Shown: positions 26,574-36,672, counted from the stretch's first letter. The stretch is 64,000 bases of DNA from Sphingomonas ginkgonis (GCF_003970925.1 NZ_RWJF01000001.1:1296501-1360500); one strand, 5' to 3'. Numbers and translations: made by a program. The notes: generated by a model from the sequence alone, not told the origin.

Positions 26574-27848
26574 TCAGGCGGCCTTCGCCTCGATCGGCTT
26601 CTTGGCCAGCATGGTCTTCAGGCTGTCGACGAGGCTCTTGGCCCCCACTGCATTCTTGGGGTCGCCCGCCGCGCCGTCCTCGCTGGCATGGCTCAGCACC
26701 ATGTTGAACAGGGTGAGGAAGGGCTGGGCGCCCTTGCCGCCGGCGATCTCCGCCATCGGCTTGCCGAGCTTGGCGGCCTGCGCCGCGACCTTGCCGTCGT
26801 CGGTGAAGACGATGTCCACCGGCCGCTCGATCGATTGTTCGAAGTCCTTGCGGCTGATCTCCAGCGCGCCGCCCGAGGGAACCCGGTTGGCGACCACGAT
26901 CACCTTGGTCTGCGGGGCGTTGGACTTGAGCCAGGCGAGGATCCGGATCGTGTCGCGGGTCGCCGCCAGCGTCAGCTCCGACACCACCACCGCGACATGG
27001 GCGTCGTGGACGAGGTGGGGGAACTGGATCAGCATGTGGCGCGGCAGGTCGAGCACGGTCGACTCGAAGGCGTTGCGCATCTCTTCCTGCAGCTGGAAGA
27101 AGGCGGTGCCGTCGGTCATCAGCGGCTGGTTGATCGGCGCTTCCGCCGACAGCACGCTCAGCCGCTCGTTTGCGCGGACCATCGCCCGCTCGATGAACAG
27201 CCCATCGATGCGGCTCGGGTTCTCGATCGCGTCGGTCAGGCCGCGGCCCGGCTCGAGGTCGAGCGCCAGCGCGCCGGTCCCGAAGTGGACGTCGAGATCG
27301 AGCAGCGCGGTCGAGCGATGCGCCTTCTCGCCGAGCAGCCAGGCGAGGCTGGTTGCGACGGTCGAGGCACCGACTCCGCCGCGGACGCCGACCACCGTCG
27401 CCATGACGTGCGGCTTGTCGGCCTGGGATTCGCCACGCGGCCCGGACAGGATCGCCTGGGCATGGGCGAAGGTGTCGCGCAGATGGTCGACCGTGAACGG
27501 CTTGAGCAGATAGTCGTGGATGCCGCTCGCGATCAGGTCGCGGTAGAGGCGGACATCGTTGACCTGCCCGGCCGCGATCACGATCGTGCCCGGCTCGCAC
27601 ACCTCGGCGAGCGCGTTGATGTCGTTCAGCGGGTCGGCCGATTCCGACATGTCCACGAACAGGATGTTCGGCGACGCCGAGACCGACAGCGACTGGACCG
27701 CGTTGCGCAGCCCGCCCTTGTGAACCTTCTCCGGCGACCAGCCATGCTCGACCGCCACGGGGCGGAGCATGTCCGCGGTCGCGTCGTCGCAGACAAAGGC
27801 GGTGAACGGATCGCGCAGACCAGCGCGTGCATGGAACGGAGCGTTCAT
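26574..27848 (-). CDS. cpaE: Pilus assembly protein CpaE (ParA/MinD-like ATPase)
   Basis: The 424-aa protein has an N-terminal receiver-like domain (FVDMSESADPL, DLIASGIHDYLLKPF; about residues 15-125) and a ParA/MinD-type ATPase with the deviant Walker A VRGGVGASTVATSLAW. LLDLDVHFGT and LDLPRH follow. CpaE positions Flp pilus assembly at the cell pole in Caulobacter. I start at MNAPFHARAG. It comes one base after cpaD, with no other gene before tadB. Confidence 0.94.
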   Translation of the reverse strand: MNAPFHARAGLRDPFTAFVCDDATADMLRPVAVEHGWSPEKVHKGGLRNAVQSLSVSASPNILFVDMSESADPLNDINALAEVCEPGTIVIAAGQVNDVRLYRDLIASGIHDYLLKPFTVDHLRDTFAHAQAILSGPRGESQADKPHVMATVVGVRGGVGASTVATSLAWLLGEKAHRSTALLDLDVHFGTGALALDLEPGRGLTDAIENPSRIDGLFIERAMVRANERLSVLSAEAPINQPLMTDGTAFFQLQEEMRNAFESTVLDLPRHMLIQFPHLVHDAHVAVVVSELTLAATRDTIRILAWLKSNAPQTKVIVVANRVPSGGALEISRKDFEQSIERPVDIVFTDDGKVAAQAAKLGKPMAEIAGGKGAQPFLTLFNMVLSHASEDGAAGDPKNAVGAKSLVDSLKTMLAKKPIEAKAA

Positions 27849-27849
27849 C

Positions 27850-28482
27850 TTAGTTGCCCTTGCTGTTGGTTTCTTTGAGATCGCCCGTCCCGGTCGGCTG
27901 CTTGCCGCGGTACATCTGGATCGCCTTGCTGGACGAGCGCGGGTCACTGACCGGGCCGCCCGAGCGGCCGTAGACCAGGTCGTTCGGGTCGGCGACCATC
28001 ATCGCCAGCGCGCTGTTCACCCCGCAACCGAGCCCGGGCAGGCTGTGGTTGTTGGAATTGGCGTAGGTCGGGCCTTCCCACTTGGGGCAGCCCGGCACCG
28101 CGGCGGTGATCCGGCTGACGACCACGCGGGTCGCGCCCGGGGCGAGCGGTCCGCCGGCGGCGGGCAGGCCGCTGGCGAGCAGCAGGCCGTAGCGGCCGGC
28201 AACCTGCGCCACCTGGCCGCGGACCGTCTCCGCATTGGGTCCGCCGAGGTAGACGGTGTCGCCATAGCCGAGCCCCATCGACTGGAACCAGCCGTCGAGG
28301 CGGGCCGCCTCGGCGGGCGAGAGGAAGCCGTCGCCGGTAGCGAGGTCGAGCGCATAGTCCTGGCGGCTGACAACCGGCTGGTTGGCCGTCTCGACTCCGC
28401 GCTGCGGCTCGTCGTGCGGGACGTAGGTGCTGCACCCGGCGAGCGCCGAGGCGAGGACCAGGAGGGAGAGCTTGGACTGCAT
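27850..28482 (-). CDS. cpaD: Pilus assembly lipoprotein CpaD
   Basis: The 210-aa lipoprotein has lipobox ALAGC within 17 residues of the start and typical CpaD features (PGCPKW, NFGCGVNSALAMMVADPNDLV-like block here reading LGCGVNSALAMMVADPNDLV). It probably pilots or stabilises the CpaC secretin. I chose the ATG with AAAGGAAAG upstream. An ATG ten codons earlier overlaps the cpaC stop (ATGA) and could couple translation. Confidence 0.92.
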   Translation of the reverse strand: MQSKLSLLVLASALAGCSTYVPHDEPQRGVETANQPVVSRQDYALDLATGDGFLSPAEAARLDGWFQSMGLGYGDTVYLGGPNAETVRGQVAQVAGRYGLLLASGLPAAGGPLAPGATRVVVSRITAAVPGCPKWEGPTYANSNNHSLPGLGCGVNSALAMMVADPNDLVYGRSGGPVSDPRSSSKAIQMYRGKQPTGTGDLKETNSKGN

Positions 28483-28511
28483 GGTGCTTTCCTTTCCGAG
28501 ACGCCGGCGCA

Positions 28512-29999
28512 TCAGAGCTTGAAACCGGGGGCAGCGGTGGCGCCGGTGACGGCGCTGCCGGTGGTCAGCGCCGGGCCGGGCAGGGTGCCGACCGGCGCCG
28601 GGCCCGAACGGCCGGTGTAGGTCTTGCCCTCGAACACGGTCTGAGCGTCGCTCGGGGCGCGGTAACCGTCGGTCGGCAGCGGCAGGCGGCCGGACACCGG
28701 CTTGACCAGGTAGGGGGTGATGACGATCACCAGCTCGGTCTCGTTGCGCTGGAAGTTGCTCGAGCGGAACAGCGTCCCGAGGATCGGCAGGTCACCGAGC
28801 AGCGGGGCCTTCTTGATCGAGTTGCCCGCGGTGTTCTGCAGCAGGCCGGCAATCATGAAGCTCTGGCCAGAGCCGAGCTCGACGGTAGTTTCCGCCCGGC
28901 GGGTGGTCAGCGCGGGAACGCTGAACCCGTTGAGCGTCAGCGCGCCGGCGCTCGACAGCTGCGAGACCTCGGGGCGGACCCGCATCGAGATCCGGCCGTC
29001 GTTGAGTACGACCGGGGTAAAGGCGAGGCCGACGCCATACTGCTTGTACTCGATCGAGATGGCGCCCTGGGCCTGGCTGACCGGGATCGGGAACTCGCCG
29101 CCGGCGAGGAAGCTCGCCGTCTCGCCCGACAGGGCGGTGAGGTTCGGCTCGGCGAGCGTCGTCGCCAGGCCGTCGTTCTGCGCGAGGTCGAGCGCGGCGG
29201 TCAGGTTGAGCCCGAACAGCTTGCCGGCGATCCCCAGCGTCGTTCCGCCCGGGATCGGGGTCACCTTGAACGGGCTGCCGCCCGGCGCGGTGGCCGCCCC
29301 GGTGGAACCCTGGCCAACGCCGAACAGGAAGCCGCCGGTCGAGTCGCTGCTCAGCAGGTTGATGCCGATCGACTTCAGCACCGAGCGGTTGACCTCGGCG
29401 AAGCGGACCTTGAGGTTGACCTGCAGCGGCGTCGCGGTGCGCAGCCGATTGACGGTCATGACCTTGAGGTTGGCGGTCGGGCTCGACACGTCCACGCCCG
29501 GGTTGAGCATGGCGCGGACCAGCTGGTCGGCCTGCGCGCTGTCTTCCGGCGAGGCGACCGTCCCCGACAGCACGGCCAGTTGGCCGACCGGGGTGACGGT
29601 AATGTTGCTGTCCGGCATGGCGGTGCGCAGCATGTCGTTGACCGACGAGATGTTCTGGCTGACCCGGACTCGGCTGGCGTAGACCACCGAGCCGTTGAGC
29701 GCGGTGGCGATCACCGTCGCCTCGCCGTCGCCCTTGCCGTAGAGGTTCAGCGACCGCGGCGAGTTGACGTAGACGTCGGCCACCGCCGGGTTCGAGGTCC
29801 ACACGCTGCTGACCGAGGCCGGCAGGTTGATCATCTGCCCTTCGCCGATCGACAGGAAGACCTGGCTGGTCGGCTTGTAGGTGCCGACCGGCTGGGCGGC
29901 GCGGGCGGGAGCGGCGGCGGTGACGGCACCGGCGCCGAGGGCCAGGGCGACGAGCGCGGAGCTCAGGCGCGACCGGCGGTTGAACTTGTTACTGGTCAT
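28512..29999 (-). CDS. cpaC: Flp pilus outer-membrane secretin CpaC/RcpA
   Basis: This 495-aa precursor has a signal peptide (cleavage after ARA about residue 34) and an N-terminal secretin domain (LSIGEGQMINLP). A BON-like middle region (GTVASPEDSAQADQLV) and the secretin C-domain follow, with the end motif APLLGDLPILGTLF and VITPYLVKP. It forms the pilus channel in the outer membrane. It starts one base after the cpaB stop. Confidence 0.95.
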   Translation of the reverse strand: MTSNKFNRRSRLSSALVALALGAGAVTAAAPARAAQPVGTYKPTSQVFLSIGEGQMINLPASVSSVWTSNPAVADVYVNSPRSLNLYGKGDGEATVIATALNGSVVYASRVRVSQNISSVNDMLRTAMPDSNITVTPVGQLAVLSGTVASPEDSAQADQLVRAMLNPGVDVSSPTANLKVMTVNRLRTATPLQVNLKVRFAEVNRSVLKSIGINLLSSDSTGGFLFGVGQGSTGAATAPGGSPFKVTPIPGGTTLGIAGKLFGLNLTAALDLAQNDGLATTLAEPNLTALSGETASFLAGGEFPIPVSQAQGAISIEYKQYGVGLAFTPVVLNDGRISMRVRPEVSQLSSAGALTLNGFSVPALTTRRAETTVELGSGQSFMIAGLLQNTAGNSIKKAPLLGDLPILGTLFRSSNFQRNETELVIVITPYLVKPVSGRLPLPTDGYRAPSDAQTVFEGKTYTGRSGPAPVGTLPGPALTTGSAVTGATAAPGFKL

Positions 30000-30000
30000 C

Positions 30001-31059
30001 TTAGCGACCCCCCACAGGAACCAGAGTGACGTCATTGCCGCGGGCGACGCGGACCACCGGGCCGGCGGAGACCGCCGGAGCGGAGCCGCCACCGTGTGCC
30101 CCGACCAGTGCCTGGCCGAGGCCCTTGCCGAAGCCGGCCATGGCATTGCTGATCTGAGCGACCTTGTCGGCCGGGCGGGCGGGCACGCTGCGGCGCTGGA
30201 AGCGCGAGACGTCGCCGCCCGTGGTGTAGGTGGTGCTGCCGTCGATCGGCTGGCTGGCGAGCGAGAGCAGCATCTGCTTCTCCTGCGCCGGGCTGGCCCC
30301 GGCCGGGACCTTGACCTGGCCGTCGGCGACGGCGCGCTCGAGGTCGGCACCATTGTCGGCGAGGCTGCGCAGCGCGAGGCTGAGCTGGCCCATCGACTGC
30401 GAGACCATGATCTTCTCGGCGATCCGCGGCGTCGCCTCAAGGGTGACGGTGGCGGACACGCGGACCTGGACCTTGCCCTCGGGATCCTTGCTGTCGATCC
30501 GCTGGTCGGTGGCGAGGACGCGCAGGTTGCGCAGGATCGTCTCGGACACCTTGAGCGAGGGACCGTCGCCACCCCCGGCGACGTCCTGGGTCAGCACCAT
30601 GTCGACCCGGTCGCCCGGGAAGATGAAGCCGGCGACGCCGCTGGTCTGGCTGACCGAGACGGTGACGGCGCGCATGCCCGGGCCGAGCGCCGCGGCGAGG
30701 AAGCCGCGGTCCTTCGGGCCGACGAGGCTGCCGCGGGTGATCGGCTGGCCGGCGGAGATGGGGTTGCGCACCACGGTGCCGAGCAGCTTGGACGGATCGG
30801 CGTCCGGCTCGCCCTCGGTGTAGTAGGCGCCCTGCATCAGCTCCTTGGGCCAGGCCTGCCAGCTGAAGGCCTCCTGGTCGATGATGGTGCCGACGGGCAG
30901 GCCCTTCTTGGCCACGAGCACCTTGGGGCCGATCGGCACCGCCGGCGCGGCCACGGCCTGCTGGGCCCCGGCTCCGGTGAACATGTTCTTCGCCATCACG
31001 GCGGTGACCACCGCGACCAGCAGCGCTCCGACCAGCAGCGCGATCTTCTTAACGTCCAT
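30001..31059 (-). CDS. cpaB: Flp pilus assembly protein CpaB/RcpC
   Basis: The 352-aa periplasmic protein has an N-terminal membrane anchor ([20 protein letters not shown]) and a SAF domain (VLVAKKGLPVGTIID, about residues 47-61). An RcpC-like domain follows (GMRAVTVSVSQTSGVAGFIFPGDRVDMVLT). It supports secretin assembly. I start at MDVKKIALL, with a GGGGAGG upstream. Confidence 0.94.
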   Translation of the reverse strand: MDVKKIALLVGALLVAVVTAVMAKNMFTGAGAQQAVAAPAVPIGPKVLVAKKGLPVGTIIDQEAFSWQAWPKELMQGAYYTEGEPDADPSKLLGTVVRNPISAGQPITRGSLVGPKDRGFLAAALGPGMRAVTVSVSQTSGVAGFIFPGDRVDMVLTQDVAGGGDGPSLKVSETILRNLRVLATDQRIDSKDPEGKVQVRVSATVTLEATPRIAEKIMVSQSMGQLSLALRSLADNGADLERAVADGQVKVPAGASPAQEKQMLLSLASQPIDGSTTYTTGGDVSRFQRRSVPARPADKVAQISNAMAGFGKGLGQALVGAHGGGSAPAVSAGPVVRVARGNDVTLVPVGGR

Positions 31060-31104
31060 GGCGCAAACGCCTCCCCACGAGGTATCCCTCAGCTTCCGCA
31101 AACA

Positions 31105-31575
31105 TCAGGCAAATTGGTTAAAAATGCGTTGGGCGAGAATCAGGAGGCCGCCGACCGCGATCGCCACCCCGTACGGGATCTCCGGCTTGCCCTCCTTGCC
31201 GCGGGCGCGATGCACCAGCAGCACGAGCAGGGTCAGCACCCCGCCCGCGATCGACATCAGGACAAGAAAGCGGATTGTTGCCGGAGGTGAAAACCACAGC
31301 GCGAGCGCGGCCGCGAGCTTAACGTCGCCGCCCCCCATCATCCCCGCGTAGAAGGCGAGCGCGAGCAGCACGAACACCCCGGCGGCGAAGGCGACCTGCC
31401 AGGCGATCTCGTGGAGCGGCAGTCCCGCCGCCCACCAGAACACCGGCGCTCCGAGTGCGACTCCGAGGTTCAGCCAGTTGGAGATGGTGAAGGTCCGGCA
31501 GTCGACCACCGCCGCGAACAGCAGGGTCGCGGCCAGCGCGAGGATCAGCAAATCGGTGAAGCCGATGTTCATCAT
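31105..31575 (-). CDS. cpaA: Prepilin peptidase CpaA/TadV
   Basis: This 156-aa membrane aspartyl peptidase would cleave and mature Flp pilins. The two catalytic aspartates are in VVDCRTFTISN (about residue 25) and GGGDVKL (about 83). It lacks the N-terminal methylase domain, as expected for CpaA. It is the first gene of the minus-strand cpa set and is divergent from the FAD oxidoreductase with 47 bp between. No flp pilin gene lies upstream as it does in Caulobacter. Confidence 0.93.
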   Translation of the reverse strand: MMNIGFTDLLILALAATLLFAAVVDCRTFTISNWLNLGVALGAPVFWWAAGLPLHEIAWQVAFAAGVFVLLALAFYAGMMGGGDVKLAAALALWFSPPATIRFLVLMSIAGGVLTLLVLLVHRARGKEGKPEIPYGVAIAVGGLLILAQRIFNQFA

Positions 31576-31622
31576 GCCGCCAGGCCTAGACGGCCGGCCT
31601 TTAAGAACCGTAACCGGCGCGG

Positions 31623-32741
31623 ATGGACCGGTTCGACGTCGTCATCGTGGGCGCGGGGATCGCCGGGGCGAGCCTCGCCGCGCGGCTCGCCGGGCGCTGC
31701 TCGGTGCTGCTGCTCGAGACCGAGGACCAGCCCGGCTACCACACCAGCGGTCGCTCGGCCGCCTTCTGGCAGGCGAGCTACGGCGGCGCCGCGATCCTCC
31801 CGCTGACGCTCGCCTCGCGCGCCCCGCTAGCTGCGGGCTGGCCGCTGGCGGAGGAGGAAACCGGCTGGCTGCGCCGGCGCGGCGCGCTCCACTTGGTCGG
31901 GGCCGGGGACGAGACCGCCGAGCTGGTCGCCGTCCTGCGCCTGGCTGATCCCGACTGGCACGAGGTCGATCGCGCACGCCTGGAAGCGGTGGCGCCCGGA
32001 ATCGCGCCCCGCTTCGAGCGGGCCCTGGCGGAGCCCAGCACCACCGACATCGACACCGGCGGCCTGCTCGCCGCCTGCCTGGCGACGGTCCGCCGTCGCG
32101 CCGGCCGGATCGAGACCCGCGCCCAGCTCCGCTCGGCCCGCCGCGACGGCGAGGGGTGGCGAGTCGAAACGGCGTCGGGCAGCCTCGCCGCGGGCACCAT
32201 CGTCAACGCCGCGGGGGCATGGGGCGACGCGGTGGCGCGCTGCTGCGGCGTGGCCCCGGTCGGACTCAGCCCGCGCCGGCGGACCGTGGTCCAGCTGCGG
32301 CTCGCCCGCACCGCGCTGCGCGACCTGCCGCTCCTCATCCACGAGGGGGCCGAGGGCTTCTACGTCAAGGGCGAGGCGGACAACCGGGTCTGGGTCAGCC
32401 CGCTCGACGAGACCGCGGACGAACCCTGCGACGCCGCTGCGCACGAGGAGGATGTGGCCATCGCCATCGACCGGTTCGAGCGCGCGCTCGGCTGGCCGAT
32501 CGAGGCGGTGGAGCGCAAGTGGGCCGGGCTGCGGACCTTCTCCGGCCCCGGCTGGCCGGCGCCGATGGTCGGGCCGGATCCGGCCCACCCCGGCTTCGCT
32601 TGGGCGGTGGGGCTGGGCGGCTGGGGGTTCCAGACCGCGCCCGCGCTCTCGGCGATCGCCGCCGCCGCGCTGCTCCGAGAGCCGCTCCCGCCCTTGCCCG
32701 CGAACGGCCGGCCGGCCGACTACCTCTTCCGCCGCTCCTAG
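31623..32741 (+). CDS. FAD-dependent oxidoreductase, DAO family
   Basis: The 372-aa flavoenzyme has the dinucleotide-binding motif [13 protein letters not shown] at residues 7-19 and the DAO-family segments [20 protein letters not shown] and [16 protein letters not shown]-amino acid oxidases, glycine oxidases and amine dehydrogenases share this fold, so the substrate is uncertain. The last 4 bp overlap the convergent rnhA gene. Confidence 0.9.
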   Translation: MDRFDVVIVGAGIAGASLAARLAGRCSVLLLETEDQPGYHTSGRSAAFWQASYGGAAILPLTLASRAPLAAGWPLAEEETGWLRRRGALHLVGAGDETAELVAVLRLADPDWHEVDRARLEAVAPGIAPRFERALAEPSTTDIDTGGLLAACLATVRRRAGRIETRAQLRSARRDGEGWRVETASGSLAAGTIVNAAGAWGDAVARCCGVAPVGLSPRRRTVVQLRLARTALRDLPLLIHEGAEGFYVKGEADNRVWVSPLDETADEPCDAAAHEEDVAIAIDRFERALGWPIEAVERKWAGLRTFSGPGWPAPMVGPDPAHPGFAWAVGLGGWGFQTAPALSAIAAAALLREPLPPLPANGRPADYLFRRS

Positions 32742-33181
32742 CGGAAGCTGTCGGCGGCGGCGCAGGCGAGCGCGTCGGCGCGCTCGTTCTCGGGGTGACC
32801 GCTGTGCCCCTTCACCCAGTGCCACTCGACCCGGTGCGGCGCGGCGGCGTCGCACAGCAGCTGCCACAGCTCGGCATTCTTCACCGGCTTCTTGTCGGCG
32901 GTCCGCCAGCCGTTCTTGCGCCAGCCGTGGATCCACTTGGTGATCCCGTCGCGCACATAGTTGCTGTCGGTATAGAGCGCGACGCGGCACGGCCGCTTGA
33001 GCGCGTTGAGACCGCTGATCGCCGCGAGCAGCTCCATCCGGTTGTTGGTGGTCAGCGGCTCGCCCCCCGACAGCTCCTTCTCGCGCTCGCCCATGCGGAT
33101 GATCGCGCCCCACCCGCCGCGCCCGGGATTCCCCTTGCACGCCCCGTCGGTGTAGATTTCGACGCTCGGCAGGTCGGTCAC
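32738..33181 (-). CDS. rnhA: Ribonuclease HI
   Basis: The 147-aa enzyme cuts RNA in RNA:DNA hybrids. The four acidic active-site residues are visible as D12 ([12 protein letters not shown]), the Glu in [10 protein letters not shown], the Asp in LYTDSNYV and the late Asp in ERADALA. Length is standard. It lies 1 bp after ispH. Confidence 0.97.
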   Translation of the reverse strand: MTDLPSVEIYTDGACKGNPGRGGWGAIIRMGEREKELSGGEPLTTNNRMELLAAISGLNALKRPCRVALYTDSNYVRDGITKWIHGWRKNGWRTADKKPVKNAELWQLLCDAAAPHRVEWHWVKGHSGHPENERADALACAAADSFR

Positions 33182-33182
33182 G

Positions 33183-34127
33183 TCAGGCGACGAGCTCGCG
33201 CGGGAGCTTGAAGGTCATTCCCTCGGGCTCATGGTCCTGCTCAAGCGCGGTGACCTCGAACCGCTCCGACAGCATGTCCACCACTTCCCGCACCAGCACC
33301 TCGGGGGCGCTGGCGCCGGCGGTGAGGCCGACGGTGGAGGGGTTGCCGAGCCAGTCCCAGTCGATCTCGGTTGCGCGCTGGATGAGCCGGGCGGGGGCGC
33401 CCTCGCGCTCGGCGACCTCGACCAGCCGCAGCGAGTTGCTGCTGTTGGGCGCGCCGATCACCAGCACCCGCTCGCACCGCGCGGCGATCTGCTTGACCGC
33501 GGCCTGGCGATTGGTGGTCGCGTAGCAGATGTCCTCGCGCTTGGGCCCCTTGATCGACGGGAAGCGCCGCTCCAGCGCGGCGACGATCGCCGCCGTGTCG
33601 TCGACCGACAGGGTGGTCTGGGTGAGATAGGCGAGCCGCTCCGGGTCGGCCGGCACCAGCGCGGCCACGTCGTCGAGCGTCTCGACCAGCGTCATCGAGC
33701 CGGGCGGGACCTGGCCGAAGGTGCCGATCACCTCGGGATGGCCGCGGTGGCCGATGAACAGGATGTGCCGGTCGTCCTCGATCAGCCGCTCGGCCTGGCG
33801 GTGGACCTTGCTGACCAGCGGGCAGGTCGCGTCGAAATAGTCGAGCCCGCGGTCCTGCGCCTCGACCGGCACCACCTTTGGCACGCCGTGGGCGGAGAAG
33901 ACCACCGGCACCCCGTCGGGCACCTCGTCCAGCTCCTCGACGAACACCGCGCCGAGGTCGCGCAAACGATCGACCACGAACTTGTTATGGACGATCTCGT
34001 GGCGGACGTAGACCGGCGCGCCGTAGCGCTCGAGCGCCAGCTCGACGATGCGGATCGCGCGGTCGACGCCGGCGCAGAAACCGCGCGGCGCGGCGATGAG
34101 GAGGGTCAGCGGGGGCTTGGGGGACAT
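33183..34127 (-). CDS. ispH: 4-hydroxy-3-methylbut-2-enyl diphosphate reductase IspH
   Basis: IspH performs the last step of the MEP isoprenoid pathway. The 314-aa protein has the iron-sulfur cysteines in [20 protein letters not shown] and [10 protein letters not shown] context (CYATTNRQ), plus [18 protein letters not shown] and [11 protein letters not shown] start at MSPKPPLT; an ATG four codons upstream is possible. The enormous in-frame extension upstream, across gcvT, is a high-GC artefact. Confidence 0.96.
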   Translation of the reverse strand: MSPKPPLTLLIAAPRGFCAGVDRAIRIVELALERYGAPVYVRHEIVHNKFVVDRLRDLGAVFVEELDEVPDGVPVVFSAHGVPKVVPVEAQDRGLDYFDATCPLVSKVHRQAERLIEDDRHILFIGHRGHPEVIGTFGQVPPGSMTLVETLDDVAALVPADPERLAYLTQTTLSVDDTAAIVAALERRFPSIKGPKREDICYATTNRQAAVKQIAARCERVLVIGAPNSSNSLRLVEVAEREGAPARLIQRATEIDWDWLGNPSTVGLTAGASAPEVLVREVVDMLSERFEVTALEQDHEPEGMTFKLPRELVA

Positions 34128-34217
34128 GGTCACGGCCATGTAAGCGATTGCTTGCAGGCTGGGTAGGCCCTTCCTATGGAGTGGGCCCTCATTGCCACCG
34201 CCAAGGAACCGGCGCCC

Positions 34218-34850
34218 GTGAAGATCCGCATTGCTGCCCTGATGACCCTCGCCCTGCTCGGCGCCTGCTCGCGTCGCGGCCAGATCGAGGACGGCGGCGT
34301 CTACGTGACCCGGTCGGCCTGCCCGCAGGTGGCGATTCCCGGCGCGACCGGCGACATCACGCTGTTCAACCCGGCTGGCACCACGGTCGCCTCGGCGATC
34401 GACGTCAGCGCCGCGATCACCAACCTGCGCGCCAACTGCACCCAGGACGCCAGCTTCGTGAACTCGACCGTCAGCTTCGACGTCGTCGCCACCCGCCGCG
34501 ACCGCGCCGCCGCGCGCCAGGTCGTCCTGCCCTTCTACGACGTGGCGGTGCAGGGCGGGACCAACGTGGTCGCCAAGAAAGTCGGCGCGGTCGCGGTCGA
34601 CTTTCCGGCCGGCTCGGCGCGCGGGCAGGGCCGCGGCCAGGCCAGCGTGCGCATCTCGCGCGCCGCCGCGACGCTTCCCGCCGACGTGGTTCGCCGCCTC
34701 ACCGCCGAGCGCAAGCCGGGCCAGGAGTCGGCCGCGGTCGACCCGCTGACCAACCCGCAGACCCGCGCCGCGGTCGCCCGCGCGACCTTCGAGCATCTGA
34801 TCGGCTTCGCGCTGACCCAGGACCAGCTGCGCTACAACGCGACCCGCTGA
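34218..34850 (+). CDS. Lipoprotein of unknown function
   Basis: This 210-aa product has a lipobox LLGAC at about residues 13-17 when started at GTG 34218 ([17 protein letters not shown]). AAGGA lies ten bases upstream of that GTG. An ATG 14 codons earlier would add a non-signal-like extension. The mature part is soluble-looking, with one cysteine pair (SACPQ, RANCTQ), and no domain is recognised. It lies just upstream of the glycine riboswitch, which has the same orientation. Confidence 0.7.
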   Translation: MKIRIAALMTLALLGACSRRGQIEDGGVYVTRSACPQVAIPGATGDITLFNPAGTTVASAIDVSAAITNLRANCTQDASFVNSTVSFDVVATRRDRAAARQVVLPFYDVAVQGGTNVVAKKVGAVAVDFPAGSARGQGRGQASVRISRAAATLPADVVRRLTAERKPGQESAAVDPLTNPQTRAAVARATFEHLIGFALTQDQLRYNATR

Positions 34851-34915
34851 TCGTCGTTGACTCGATGGGGCGGCCCGGCCAAGGCTCGCCTCGTCCTCCG
34901 GTCCTCGGGCCGGGG

Positions 34916-35120
34916 CGCGCAGCGGGAGAGTGCATGACGGTTCGCGAGGGCCGCCACGCCGCCGAAGGAGCAACCGCCCCCGGAATCTCTCAGGCACCAG
35001 GGACCGCGCGTCGCCGCAGGGACAGTCTGGAAAGTGTCCGCGCCGCCAGGCGGGGGCCGCCGAAGGGGTAAGCTCCGGTCCGCCGGAGTCAAAGCTCTCA
35101 GGTCGAAGCGACAGACGGGG
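34916..35120 (+). promoter_or_regulatory. Tandem glycine riboswitch upstream of gcvT
   Basis: Two consecutive glycine aptamers are visible. Aptamer 1 has GGGAGAGTGC, GCCGCCGAAGGAGCAA, AATCTCTCAGGCA and GGGACCG, closed by CGCGC (34916-34920) with GCGCG (35006-35010). Aptamer 2 has TCTGGAAAGTG, GCCGAAGGGGTAAG, AAGCTCTCAGGT and GACAGACGGGG, closed by GTCTG (35025-35029) with CAGAC (35112-35116). The expression platform before gcvT contains a CGAAGC/GCTTCG stem (35133-35160) without a T tract. This suggests control of translation or an atypical terminator. It should turn on glycine cleavage when glycine is high. Confidence 0.95.
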
Positions 35121-35189
35121 GTCCGATCGGGGCGAAGCGCCTGCCCGGCGCCTTGCTTCGGGACTCGACGCTCTGGAGCTTTCGCGCGC

Positions 35190-36299
35190 ATGGACCCCGA
35201 TACCATCTCCACCCTCCCGCTCGACGACTGGCATCGCCGCCAGGGCGCCCGAATGGTCCCGTTCGCGGGCTATTCGATGCCGGTGCAATATGAAGGCATC
35301 ATCGCCGAGCATCTCTGGACCCGCTCCTCGGCGGGGCTGTTCGACGTCAGCCACATGGGCCAGCTCGCGGTGCACGGCAGCGGCGTCGACCGCGCGCTCG
35401 AGGCCCTGCTGCCGGGCGACCTCCTCGGCCTCAAGGACGGGCGGCTGCGCTACTCGCTGCTGCTCGACGACAGCGGCGGGATCGTCGACGACCTGATGGC
35501 GACGCGCCGCGGCGACCATTTCTACGTCGTCGTCAACGGCGCCACCAAGGCGGCCGACATCGACTATCTGCGGCAGCGGCTCCCGGCCGGCATCGTCGTC
35601 GACCACATGAAGGAGCAGGCGCTGCTCGCGCTGCAGGGGCCGCGCGCCGCCGAGATGCTCGAGCCGCTCGCGCCCGGCGTCTCCGAGCTCGTCTTCATGC
35701 AGGGCGGCGCCTTCACCCTCGCCGGGCAGCGGGCGTGGATCAGCCGCTCGGGCTACACCGGCGAGGACGGGTTCGAGATCAGCGTCGCCGCCAGCGCCGC
35801 CGAGGCGGTCGCCGACACGCTGCTCGCCGGCGAGCTGGTCAAGCCGATCGGGCTCGGCGCGCGCGATTCGCTCCGGCTCGAGGCCGGGCTGCCGCTCTAC
35901 GGCCACGACCTCGACCGCCAGACCACCCCGATCATGGCCGACCTTGGCTTCGCCGTCTCCAAGCGCCGCCGGGTCGACGGCGGGTTCGCCGGGGCGGCCC
36001 GGATCCTCGGCGAGATCGACCAGGGTCCGCTGCTCCGCCGGATCGGCTTCACGCTCGACGGGCGCCAGCCGGTGCGCGAGGGCGCGCGGGTGCTCGACGG
36101 CGAGGGCAGCGAAATCGGCAGGGTCACCAGCGGCGGCTTCTCGCCCTCGCTCGGGCAGCCGATCGGCATGGCCTATGTCGCGACCGCCGCGGCCGTGGCC
36201 GGCGGCCCGCTCACCCTCGAGCAGCGCGGCAAGCTGTTCACCGCGACGGCGGTCCCGATGCCGTTCGTCCCCCACCGCTATCACCGCAAGGGAAACTGA
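35190..36299 (+). CDS. gcvT: Glycine cleavage system T protein (aminomethyltransferase)
   Basis: This 369-aa folate-dependent subunit transfers the methylene carbon of glycine to tetrahydrofolate. Motifs include [49 protein letters not shown] and a C-terminal barrel ending [10 protein letters not shown] chose ATG 35190, directly after the riboswitch platform, with GGAG upstream. It heads gcvT-gcvH-methyltransferase-gcvPA-gcvPB. Confidence 0.97.
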   Translation: MDPDTISTLPLDDWHRRQGARMVPFAGYSMPVQYEGIIAEHLWTRSSAGLFDVSHMGQLAVHGSGVDRALEALLPGDLLGLKDGRLRYSLLLDDSGGIVDDLMATRRGDHFYVVVNGATKAADIDYLRQRLPAGIVVDHMKEQALLALQGPRAAEMLEPLAPGVSELVFMQGGAFTLAGQRAWISRSGYTGEDGFEISVAASAAEAVADTLLAGELVKPIGLGARDSLRLEAGLPLYGHDLDRQTTPIMADLGFAVSKRRRVDGGFAGAARILGEIDQGPLLRRIGFTLDGRQPVREGARVLDGEGSEIGRVTSGGFSPSLGQPIGMAYVATAAAVAGGPLTLEQRGKLFTATAVPMPFVPHRYHRKGN

Positions 36300-36300
36300 G

Positions 36301-36672
36301 ATGAGCCTCTACTTCACCAAGGATCATGAGTGGATCGACGTGCAGGGCGACCTCGCCACCGTCGGCATCTCCGACCATGCCCAGCACGCGCTCGGCGACA
36401 TCGTGTTCGCCGAGGCGCCGACCCCCGGCCGCCAGCTGAAAAAGGGCGAGGAGGCCGCGGTCGTCGAGTCGGTCAAGGCCGCGAGCGACGTCTACGCCCC
36501 GGTCAGCGGCGAGGTGATCGAGGCCAATGCGGCGCTCGGCGACGACCCCTCGATCGTCAACCAGCACCCGCAGAGCGAGGGCTGGTTCTTCAAGCTCCGC
36601 CTGTCCGACCCGTCCGAGCTCGACGGGCTGATGGACGAGGCCGCCTACACCGACTGGATCAAGACGCTTTGA
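36301..36672 (+). CDS. gcvH: Glycine cleavage system H protein
   Basis: The 123-aa lipoyl carrier shuttles the aminomethyl group between the P and T proteins. The lipoylated lysine is K59 in [16 protein letters not shown] and [17 protein letters not shown] are typical. LipB, encoded in this window, starts its lipoylation. It lies one base after gcvT, and its stop overlaps the TTG start of the next gene. Confidence 0.97.
   Translation: MSLYFTKDHEWIDVQGDLATVGISDHAQHALGDIVFAEAPTPGRQLKKGEEAAVVESVKAASDVYAPVSGEVIEANAALGDDPSIVNQHPQSEGWFFKLRLSDPSELDGLMDEAAYTDWIKTL

Noticed and set aside
33183..36284. 1033-codon minus-strand open frame spanning ispH and the gcvT region
   Set aside because: Only the first-transcribed-last part matches IspH. 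The rest is antisense to gcvT and the riboswitch, has biased Arg/Gly/Asp composition and no family match; it is a high-GC artefact.
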